Below are positions 55,701-64,000 of a stretch of 64,000 nt of DNA, piece after piece. The stretch's first letter is position 1. Each line of letters opens with the position of its first letter. The stretch is from the NCBI GenBank assembly GCA_000733355.1, contig JNVV01000001.1:3196278-3260277 (forward strand). Direction: 5' to 3'. The DNA comes from Falciphora oryzae. Lineage: Eukaryota > Ascomycota > Sordariomycetes > Magnaporthales > Magnaporthaceae. The notes below the pieces were generated by a model, which saw only the letters and a program-made list of their open reading frames with translations, did not search any database and was not told the DNA's origin. Both the position numbers and the translations under genes were made by a program.

Positions 55701-56479
55701 AAAAAATGAAGGGAAAAAAGAGAATGGGGAAAGGATATAGGAGGCAAGGTGGAAAGGGTATAAATACTACCCGAAGCGTTGTCACTATGGGTTTGGCGTG
55801 CGCACAAAGCGCGCAAGTTTGCCCTTGCTAACGTGACTCTGGTAGTGTCACAAGAAGCCCAATTTACCTTATGGAGCTGGATGTCCTTATGCGTGGACTC
55901 GAGATAGCAAAGAGTAGACCTTATAAGCGCGCTCCCTCTTAGTGCAAGACATATATTAAGATGCACGGATAGGCCTTTTGGGGTCGGCCCAGGACAGCCC
56001 GATCTGAGAGGCCCAAAAGGAAGCCTGGTCCGGACACGGCGAAAAAGATATCGGCAAAGCCAGGTCACTCTGACGCAGCACAGGGAGGAACGCCCGCGAT
56101 CAGCTCAAAGACGGGAGACCTGACCAAAATCACATCGAATCCGCAGGCCAAGCGGGCTGACCACACCAGAGATCCCAGGAGAGGTTGCGTCTGCGAGAAA
56201 CTCAGCCGACCAACAGAAAAGAGACGCAAACCCCTACCAGGAGGTGATCAATGTGGCAAGGGGCTCGAACAGTTTGGCGACGGCAATAACAAGAAGAAAC
56301 CAACAGACGCAAATCGAAACTCCGCAGACATAGCTTGTAAAAGCCTCCGAGATGCGAATGTCAAAAGGAGATACATGTGGATTACAAGATGCAGAGGATA
56401 TAAAAGCACATCGAAGAGCGAGCAAAGATCAAACGCGGCTCGCGTAAGCGGATCTAAGGGCCAGAGGAAAAGAACAGCG
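55701..56479. other. unassigned island sequence
   Basis: About 780 nt between repeat fragments. No recognisable gene or repeat was found; short frames on the minus strand are low-complexity. Confidence 0.4.
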
Positions 56480-56668
56480 CGCCGAGGTCGGGACCGATCG
56501 AAGTGACGCCAACTCGCGCGAGAGAACCGGTGACGGAGACGGCGCTAACACTCACGACCAAGCCATAGACATTGGTAGCGCAGTTGGCAGCGGTGGGTGG
56601 ATAATGCAAGTGACTGCGAGACGAGCTAGGGCTGTGAGGACTAGGGCAGATTTGAATAGAACTTGAGC

Positions 56669-56670
<2 letters not shown>

Positions 56671-56720
<50 letters not shown>
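56671..56720. repeat. (GA)25 microsatellite
   Basis: Perfect GA dinucleotide run within the copy 5 leader. At the same place copy 2 has only a short GAGAGA, so the run arose after the copies separated. Confidence 0.95.
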
Positions 56721-56725
<5 letters not shown>

Positions 56726-57034
56726 TGACATACCGAGCGTCATGGCAGCGTGAGAGATGAATGTCGACCACTGAATCCTCCGGTATCAAAATTGACATCC
56801 CGCTCACAACGCGATCACCGGCCGCTCGGCTACAGATCTCTCTAGAGATATACAGCCGGGCGCGGGCTATACGAACGTTCTGGTTAATATTTCATTTCTC
56901 GCAACAATTGTTTCTCACAAGCTATACCACCACCAAACTCACTCCAAGCAACCGAAGCCACCACCACGAGGAATTCAGAGCGCTATCCACTTAAACCGCA
57001 CAAACTGGAAAGCGATCGGAAGCCAGGCGCGGCG

Positions 57035-57883
57035 ATGCCTGGCGACGGAGACAAAGCCGAAGGCATACTGGTGGCGAATGAAACACGCATGGTGATGCCG
57101 CAACCAAACAAGCGCAAGACACAGCAGCCATCTTCGGCCGCCAAGCCGACCACTGGAGCGCTGGGAGGAGCAAGCATCAAACGAGAGCGATCAGAAAGCT
57201 CTCCGACGACAGCGGCACGGAAGAAGCAGAAGAAGGCTTCAGACGACAGTCCCGCCCAAACAGAGACGAAGGACAGCTTTCTTGCAAAGACCAGAGATCT
57301 CGGAGCGATGCTCAACAAAAAGAGCCTCGACGTGGCGTCCGCGGATTATTATGGGGCGGTAGATAGCGCCAAGAAGGCTCTCTCCGATGCAATGATGGCA
57401 AGCGAGAGCGCAATGGACGAGACGTTCAACAAGATGGCGGACATGGACCGGGAGCGAGAGTCGGTGCTCCAGAAAGCCAATGACGAGATTGCCAAGCTGA
57501 GGGCAGGGGACAAGAAGATGAGAGACGAGCTGCGGGATGTGACGACAGCGAAGGAGCGCTTGCAAGACCTACTGGCCATTCACGAATCGGCAATTGCCAA
57601 TCAAAACCGGACACTTGCCATGCGCGAAGCAAGAATCGACAGACAAGACGCGGAGCTTGCCGAGAAGGACGCGGAGCTTGCTGAGAAGGACGCGGAGCTT
57701 GCCAAGAAGGGCGTGTATCTGGGCCTACGGGAGGTGCAGATAAGGAACCTGAGAGCACTGCTGGATATAGCCATAGATGGCGATTTGTACGGAGCTGGTG
57801 GCAACCGGGCGCGCGGCAGAGTTGCCCGCCTACAGTTGCCCGCGCCACCAGGCGGGTGCGAGGCCGACGACAACCAAGCCTAG
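57035..57883 (+). CDS. coiled-coil protein encoded by the deleted repeat A copy 5
   Basis: Open frame of 282 aa with ATG in the context GGCGATGC. Residues about 10-25 (ILVANETRMVMPQPNKRK) align with the region of copy 2 just before its PTP linker (ELVATERKMVLPPRKP). The start therefore lies in the middle of the ancestral protein. The rest contains basic clusters (KRER, ARKKQKK) and a long heptad-rich coiled coil (about 130-245). Three tandem copies of DAELAEK and a C-terminal segment (GRVARLQLPAPPGGCEADD) shared with the 3' ends of the other copies complete it. No stop or frameshift interrupts it, unlike copies 1 and 2. It is probably nuclear. Whether it is expressed is unknown. Confidence 0.55.
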   Translation: MPGDGDKAEGILVANETRMVMPQPNKRKTQQPSSAAKPTTGALGGASIKRERSESSPTTAARKKQKKASDDSPAQTETKDSFLAKTRDLGAMLNKKSLDVASADYYGAVDSAKKALSDAMMASESAMDETFNKMADMDRERESVLQKANDEIAKLRAGDKKMRDELRDVTTAKERLQDLLAIHESAIANQNRTLAMREARIDRQDAELAEKDAELAEKDAELAKKGVYLGLREVQIRNLRALLDIAIDGDLYGAGGNRARGRVARLQLPAPPGGCEADDNQA

Positions 57884-57998
57884 GACAGGGCTGCCCGGCG
57901 ACAGCAAGCCGCACTCGGGGGCAAGACTACCCTAGGGATGTCATACGGAGGACGATACGAGACGACGAGACATAGGTCGATGAAGGCATTGCCGTTTT

Positions 57999-59468
57999 CT
58001 TGGGAGGGGACATTAGATACCTAGGCAGACAGGAGGCAACCGATCCTTCGGTGGCCGAAAGATAGATGAAACAGCCTCGGGCTCCGACCTCGTGGCGATA
58101 TATGAACGCCAAGGTGTTGGTGATGGTGCGGCCGTGCTAACTAGAACCCCCAAAGAGTTCATGATCAGCACCCCTCGTGCATCGATTCCTCCCAAAAATG
58201 CTTTCCTGTATCCTCTCCTCTACCCTTTCCTCTCCTTCGTGCCACTGTGGCAATCAAGCCTCTCCAAACGAAGTAGGGTGATGGTGGTGCAACTTATGAA
58301 CTGTTCGGGGGTTCCAGTTAAAGTGGTGGTGCTGATGGATATCCAGGACCGGGCCCCTACATATATAATTATTTTTTAGCGGGCTGCCTCGACACTTGTT
58401 GGAGGCACCCACCAGTTCCAGCCGCTGTTGATGTTCACGTTCGTGTTTTAAACTTGACGTCGGCCCGTCACGGACGAGGGAATGGGACCCACATGGGCCG
58501 AGCGCGGCATGGCTTGTGTGATACACCAAACCCCGGCACACGAGACTGACCGTATGCGTGACGTTCATGCACGCCAGCGAGAGGCGAGGATTTGGCTATT
58601 TTTTTTTTTTTTTTTTTTTTTTTGCCGCCTGATTTGGATTTCATGTCATTCCCGATGTCCGATCGAGGTCGGCGGAAAGGGAAGGGACAAAAAGAAGTGG
58701 GCGAAAATATCACTGAGGAAGCACAGGACGATTGATCGCTTTGCGATTTTTTTTTTTCTTTTTCATTTTGTTTTTTGAACTTTGGAATTTGTGTTTTTTA
58801 TTGATGGAAAATGGAAAAAACACAGAAACATCAATTTGCGAGGAGACTTTCCCGTGTCTCGACTCGGTTCGTCCGCTTGTAAATGGTATCATGCTTTCGC
58901 CCAAAACCCTTCTCCGTCGCGCATAAAAAGAGGTAGAAGCAAGGAAATATTACATGTCGAGTGACGTGAAACCGGACAAAAATGGGGGATGAAAAAAAAG
59001 ACCAAAAGAGCTCCGTCAAACCCCCCGGGGGACAAAGTATATATGGATATATACAGGCTATCTACCTAGCCAAAGAAGAGAAGCGTTAAAAAAAGAAAAA
59101 AGAAAAAAAAATCATCGGGTTGCTCATCCCATCTAAAAATGCTGAGAGACTGCGGTCGTCGCGGCGGTGTGTCGGGAGGGAAAAACAAAAACATGGGGAG
59201 CACCAAGCGGTGCTTGTGCTGTTGATGGATGTCCCACTTTTGTCGCGCGTCGCTTGCTTCGCTGTTGTCCACAACGCCGTTCCCGTCCGGTAAATCCCAC
59301 ACGCTCTTCTAATTATCAACCACGTCCCAAAGTTGCTCTTATCCCGCGTAGATAGGCGGGGGAGGAGAGAAAAAAGAAAAAAAATTGTTGTCTCCAGGAA
59401 GGTGAACCCTCGCTGGCTTGATTGTGTTTTTGAACTTTTTTTTTCATTTGATTTGGGAACGTGATGAC
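57999..59468. other. intergenic region with long T-run
   Basis: About 1.5 kb between copy 5 and the Rds1-like stop. It has a T25 tract (58599-58623) and further T-rich stretches (about 58745-58800) on the plus strand, and probably includes the 3' UTR of the minus-strand gene. Open frames here are short and low-complexity. Confidence 0.5.
58599..58623. repeat. poly-T tract (25 T)
   Basis: Uninterrupted T25 about 600 nt beyond the end of repeat copy 5. No repeat body is attached that I can see. Confidence 0.85.
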
Positions 59469-60431
59469 TTAGGAGATCTGGACCACCATGGGGCCGGCCA
59501 CGATCATGTCGTCCGTCAGCTTGCCGGTCAGCGGGGCAGCGTTGGACAGGGTGACGTAGACGACGCCCTCGAGGTTCTGCGGGATAACACAGCCAGTGCC
59601 GGCGGTGAAGGGCGAGAAGGCGGTGCCGCCAACGATCTGGCCGTTGGTGAAGGCACAGAACTGGCCTCCAGAGCCACCGGCGGCCTGCAGGTTGAGGGTC
59701 TGGCCAGCAGCCAGGGCAGAGACCTGGGCACCCTGGGCCATGGCCAGAGCGGGGAAGGCCTGGATGGCAAGGTTGGAGCCCTGGGGGCACGACTTGATGA
59801 AGGGCGCGGCCAGCGAGAAGACCTGCTTGGGGCTCAGGGCGGTGTCGAAGGCGTTGGGCGAGGCGGCGAGCTGCGAGGCGACGCGGATGAAGGTCTGGTG
59901 GCGGGCCTCAATCGTCAGGATGGAGCCGGCGGTGCTCAGGATGGAGCCGTCGGTGACGAGGGGTGCGGCGCCGAGGTAGGCAGAAACACCGACGCTCTCG
60001 AGGACCGAGGCGGTGCCGACCATGCCCTTGGCGTCGGTGAAGCCAAAGTTGTACTCGCAAGCCTGGACGGGCTTGACGCCAGCCTGTGCGATAGCACCCT
60101 GCAGCAGCGAGACGTGGGTCTGCTCGCTCGTGCCAACACCCTGGAGGTCGGTGATCTGTTGCGGCGACAGGCCAAGGGACTGGAAGTCCGACTGGGGGAA
60201 CTTGGCGAAACCCTGCTGATAGAAAGCAGCCTCGAGCAGCTCCAGGGTCAGGGCAAACTGCAGAATGTCGACGTCCGTCAGACCAGCGGCGGCAGCGGCG
60301 GCGTTCTGGCGCCTGCTGAGCTCGTACAGCTTCATCTGGCTGCTGGTGAGGCGGGGAGCGGCGGGGAGCGCCGAGGCAACGGCAGCCAGGCCGGCCACGA
60401 CGAGACCGGCAGTCTTCATGATCGAAGGCAT
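59469..60431 (-). CDS. secreted ferritin-like protein, Rds1-type stress protein
   Basis: Intronless, 320 aa. The N terminus (MPSIMKTAGLVVAGLAAVASA-LPAAP) is a typical secretory signal peptide with an Ala-x-Ala-type cleavage site near residue 21. The body contains the ferritin-like helical bundle motifs of the Rds1/Ferritin_2 family: DVDILQFALTLELLEAAFYQ (Glu-rich first helix), GTSEQTHVSLLQ, and a later LTIEARHQTFIRV that supplies the second E-x2-H pair. Family members in ascomycetes are induced by stress or nutrient limitation and lie at the cell surface or outside the cell. Metal binding is suggested by the conserved Glu/His but the enzymatic role is unknown. Codon use is strongly biased to C-ending codons, suggesting high expression. 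Confidence 0.88.
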   Translation of the reverse strand: MPSIMKTAGLVVAGLAAVASALPAAPRLTSSQMKLYELSRRQNAAAAAAGLTDVDILQFALTLELLEAAFYQQGFAKFPQSDFQSLGLSPQQITDLQGVGTSEQTHVSLLQGAIAQAGVKPVQACEYNFGFTDAKGMVGTASVLESVGVSAYLGAAPLVTDGSILSTAGSILTIEARHQTFIRVASQLAASPNAFDTALSPKQVFSLAAPFIKSCPQGSNLAIQAFPALAMAQGAQVSALAAGQTLNLQAAGGSGGQFCAFTNGQIVGGTAFSPFTAGTGCVIPQNLEGVVYVTLSNAAPLTGKLTDDMIVAGPMVVQIS

Positions 60432-61020
60432 CTTAGATGATGTGTCTCTCCTTGTTCCTTTCCCTCTGTTCCTATTTCCTTCCTCTTGAGACCTCCTGCT
60501 AACAGTGGAGACTTCGAGTGAGTGACTTTTGTTTCTGGCCAGAGAAGATATTCAAATGAAGCAGCCCGGCTGTTTGGCGGAAGTGGTCGTTAAGGGCAAG
60601 ACGAAGAATTAGGGGTATTATATGGGTATAAAAGGGACCGGATGTAGAAATAGATAAAGATGAGCAAAAAAAAAAAACCGATGATCCCAGTGAAAGCAGA
60701 CCAGCGCTTTTTTGGTAAGAAGTGAAGACGTAACGAAGGAGTGCGAGGGGTGAGGAACAAGAAAGGTCGGGAGAAGAGGAAAGCGAGCGGGTGAGGGGGG
60801 AGGAGAGAAGCTTAAAACACCATGATGGGATCGAGGGAAACGAACGGAGTGGATCCCCAGAAACCGAAAAATAGGCAAGAAAAAAAAGGGCCGCCAATCT
60901 GAACCCTGCTGGGGCAAATCTCTTTCCGGACCGCGCACGCCCTTTGCGCGAGTGTGGTTGCGCCTGAGACGGAAGCCCGGATGCAACGAGTTCCCCCCAG
61001 AGAAGGGTCAAGGGAAAAAA
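60432..61020. promoter_or_regulatory. upstream region of the Rds1-like gene
   Basis: About 590 nt of minus-strand pyrimidine-rich sequence up to the gap, consistent with promoter and leader. It includes a short A-run (60666-60677). No other gene was seen. Confidence 0.5.
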
Positions 61021-61181
61021 NNNNNNNNNNNNNNNNNNNNNNNNNNNNNNNNNNNNNNNNNNNNNNNNNNNNNNNNNNNNNNNNNNNNNNNNNNNNNNNN
61101 NNNNNNNNNNNNNNNNNNNNNNNNNNNNNNNNNNNNNNNNNNNNNNNNNNNNNNNNNNNNNNNNNNNNNNNNNNNNNNNNN
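61021..61181. other. assembly gap (161 N)
   Basis: Run of N from 61021 to 61181. Sequence on either side cannot be joined with confidence and frames crossing it are meaningless. Confidence 1.
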
Positions 61182-64000
61182 GCTCGTGTGGGGCACTAGC
61201 AAATCCCACACCCAGGCGGCTACGTCGTTTTCCGGCGACCGGCTTCCCGCACAGCGGGCGCAGACAAAGGGTTTGAATCGAGACAACAATGCGAGGAGCG
61301 ATGGAGGGCTAGGAGACGCTTCCCTGCGGTGGGGGCGTGCTACCTCGCTTGGCACAGGCCAGGGAAGCCTCGTGCAGGTCGGCACTTGGGCTTCCAGTGC
61401 CAACCCCCCGATCTGATGGCGACTCGCGATGGCAGGCGACCTGATCGGCCTGCCTCGCACGACGGACCGGACCCTCATCTGCGGCCGCGAGCTCTGCCAA
61501 CGGCGGCCATGTCGTGACCATGACTACCTTCCTAACTGGCAGCGCGATGGAAGCTGCTCCATGCCCAGTCCTCTCTCTCTCTCCCCGCCCATTAAGGAAA
61601 GGCATCTCAGGTAAGGTGGGCTCTCTTGGCGGGGTGACTTAGCCGCGGCAGCGTCGACAACACCAAGTCATCCCTTTCTTCTTCAGACGTCGAGCGCCGA
61701 GAGTGCCACAGGCAAGGCATTAGGATGGATGGGGGACCTGTCGACCGGGGTCGCGTTTTGCCGTCCTGGCGCTGGCGCTCTTTCGGATGGCAGGACGAGC
61801 GAGAGTCTCAACTCGCAGGAAGGGCACACGCAACCAACACGGACGCGCCGCCACCCGCTGCTGCTGCTAGTCGCCGCCGCCACCCAGCCAGCGCACCCTG
61901 GCCACACCCACACCCGCCGCACATGGAGCCTCATCCGGATGGAGGAAGGGCCTGTTTCGTTTCCCGGGAGCCTGCCTCTTTCAGGCCGGGTCCGCTGCTA
62001 CAAGGGGGAGGGGGGCAACAGACAGCGACGGCGTCGACGACGAAGACGGGGACCGCCCAAGTGGGACGCGCGACACAATAAGCTCGCTGCCCCTCCTGCC
62101 GAGCCAAAGAAAGAAAAGAGGAGCCGCAGGGGGAACAAGAACAGCTGCTGAGACCAATGAGAATGCGCGGCGCACAGAAACGAGATGGGACGAAAATCGG
62201 CGACCGGGGGCTGAAGAGATGGGCATCCCGGCGTTTTGCGAGGGTTCTTGGGCAGCGAGATTTTTTTTTTTTTTTTTCACTTTTGGCTCGGCATCTACAT
62301 CCCACCCACTGCAGGTCCAGCTTTTTTCCCCAGGGCCGCAGGTGGGCAACGACAGCGCAGGGTCGCAGCAAACGCGGGCCCCCAGGCGAGCACGGAGGCT
62401 TGCGCCATGCCTGATTGGGCCTGGTGCGGTGGGCCTGTGTCGCGTGCGGCTCCAACGGCAGTGGCCAGGGCGCCCTGTCGCGGGCCAGGCTCTGTGACCT
62501 CATCCTGTCTCAGGCTCGTTTCGGGCGGCGGACCGTGTGGCAGCCGAGGCGGCTCTCTCGAGTCTGCGACACGATTGGATCTTTACTACGAGGTGGCTAG
62601 CCGGTCCTTTTTTTTTCTTCAGCGCCCTCGACAATCTCTGTTTGCTACGCGGCTACAACGGCCTCCAGCCGGAGATCTGCATGTTTCGCCCATGGCGAAT
62701 CCCACCGATAGACATCTGCAGCCGCCGTTGTTTCCCGCCGGTCCTTTGGCTTGGCACGTCATCTCCCTCCTGCTCGGCTTGCGGGTCCCAATTTGCATCG
62801 AATAGAGCGTGGCCGCCAGAAAGCAAAGCACACAACAGCCGTTCCGGGTCACCTTGTTTGACGTGCTCACTTTAGGTTTGGCACGCCACGAGCCCGCTGG
62901 GCCAAGCTTATAGCTTATCTCCACTGATCCTGACCTTGCATCATCACCCCCCCGTGTCTCTTCTCCAGTCATGGGGCCTTCGGGCCTGTGGGATACCGCA
63001 TCCAGAAGCAACCCAGGAGAAAAATCCCCGTAAGCGAGATCACAAACGCTGGAGATTGGAGGGTCGGCAGAGCAACCGTCGCATCCATCTCGCGCGCCGC
63101 CCTTTCCGTTTTGTCGACGAGCCTCTCGCAACGACCAAGACAGGGTGCCACTTGCCATGTTGCAACGCACCGACTCCCGTTCAGAGATCTCCACTTGTCT
63201 TTTTGACTACGGTCGGTGCGCGAGATGGGGAAAGAGGGCGACAAGAAAAGGGACTAGCGGTGAGTTGGGAGAAAGAAAGACAGAAATAGAGGACCCAGAC
63301 CACACATCGTCGTCGTTGTTGACAGTCGACGTTGTCGTGACGCTTCTGGGTGGCTTGGGAGACTTTGGAGGAGCGTGCCAATGAGACGGGTGGTACCGTA
63401 CCTGCAGATCCAATGGCTGGGTAATTCTTGTACCACCCTCGCCTATCGCGCAGCTCACCAGCTTTGGGGTGCCGGCCCGATGATCTGGGTTCCGTCCCCT
63501 CGAGCTGCATCTATCAATCCGCCAACCAGTTGGTCTCTTCTCTCCTCGATGACCCTCTGCTGGCTTGCTCGGCCCGTGATCGGATAAAAAAGCAGAGATG
63601 GGAGGGGAGAAACTCCTCGACAGGGGTGGCCTGCGCGGAAGGATCACCTCGATTCGAGCCGGCCCAAAGTGAGAGCCGCTTGGAGGGCGGTGCCCAGATC
63701 GTTTCTGACAACGGCTGCGTCTTGCGAGCTTCGCCGTCTCGTTTTTTTTCTTTCTTCAGCTCTTTTCCGTCCTTCCCTGCCAGGTGGACCCTTGCTCGCT
63801 GGGCTGACCCGTTCCCCCCCATTTCCTTGTCTTACACACAATCCACGACGCGTGTCCTCTGGCTTTTTGTGTGTTGCACACGCCAAGGTTTTCCCTTCCC
63901 CCTCCCTCGGCTCCCGATTAGCCAATGTCTGGAGGATGTTCATCCGAGTGAATCAAGCCGAGGATCCGCATGTCTATCTGCCTACGGTAATGCTTGGCGA
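61182..64000. other. gene-poor region after the gap
   Basis: No open frame with a recognisable domain on either strand. Visible features are a T17 run (62261-62277), CT-rich plus-strand blocks near 61565-61600 and 63745-63785, and short, overlapping low-complexity frames. It may be promoter sequence of a gene beyond 64000. Confidence 0.5.

Larger units (their letters stand above)
56480..57998 (+). mobile_element. repeat family A, copy 5 (internally deleted)
   Basis: The 5' block (56480-56950) aligns with the reverse complement of the copy 2 leader (about 47650-48085): shared GCCGAGGTCGGGAC, CTAGGGCAGATTTGAAT, GAGCTTGTGACATACC and ATCAAAATTGACATCCCGCT. The 3' block (57790-57998) matches the 3' end of copy 1. 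The N-terminal half of the coding region is missing, making this copy 1.5 kb instead of about 3.9 kb. A (GA)25 run expands the leader. Confidence 0.65.

Noticed and set aside
59418..60440. 340-codon plus-strand frame opposite the Rds1-like gene
   Set aside because: Gly/Asp/Leu-rich antisense shadow of a gene with strong codon bias; no domain.

Overview
The window is nuclear DNA from a filamentous ascomycete. The evidence is short GT-AG introns (mostly 50-130 nt) with CTAAC/CTGAC-like branch points, GC-rich coding sequence, two Zn2Cys6 regulators, and one-to-one orthologues of standard fungal housekeeping genes. The intron pattern and protein similarity of the V-ATPase A subunit point to Sordariomycetes; this is inference and the species is not identified. 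An assembly gap (run of N) lies at 61021-61181.

Layout. 1-10.5 kb has no convincing protein gene. It holds microsatellites, homopolymers and a pyrimidine-rich stretch that is probably the promoter and long leader of the first gene. 10.5-17.2 kb carries two Zn2Cys6 transcription-factor genes on the plus strand; the first is fused to a maltose-acetyltransferase-like hexapeptide domain. 17.3-38.5 kb is a compact housekeeping block: AP-3 mu subunit (-), a DMAC1/DUF4536-like small membrane protein (+), an F-box-like gene (+), exosome Rrp4 (+), CCR4-NOT subunit Not3/5 (-), D-aminoacyl-tRNA deacylase (+), cyclophilin-40 (+), a Rad9/Crb2/53BP1-type checkpoint protein (-), a possible small spliced gene (-) and a fungal-specific DUF4048-like gene (+).

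38.9-58.0 kb is an accessory island, interrupted by an intact vma-1 gene (V-ATPase subunit A, 49.5-52.3 kb, -). It contains at least five copies or fragments, in both orientations, of a repeat family I do not recognise. The fullest copy is about 3.9 kb (44.1-48.1 kb). It has a roughly 0.6 kb leader and one long coding region: acidic N terminus, helical domain, Pro/Thr/Ser-rich linker, basic cluster, coiled coil and Arg/Gly/Gln/Tyr-rich tail. No transposase, integrase or reverse transcriptase motif was seen. Copies 1 and 2 are broken by stops (often TGG or CAG to TAG, as RIP would give) and by frameshifts. Copy 5 (56.5-58.0 kb) has lost the N-terminal half but keeps an open 282-codon frame. A second, roughly 150-bp repeat, several minisatellites and long A/T runs are interspersed. 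This family is the best candidate here for something undescribed.

58-64 kb holds a secreted ferritin-like Rds1-type gene (-) and then gene-poor sequence around the gap.
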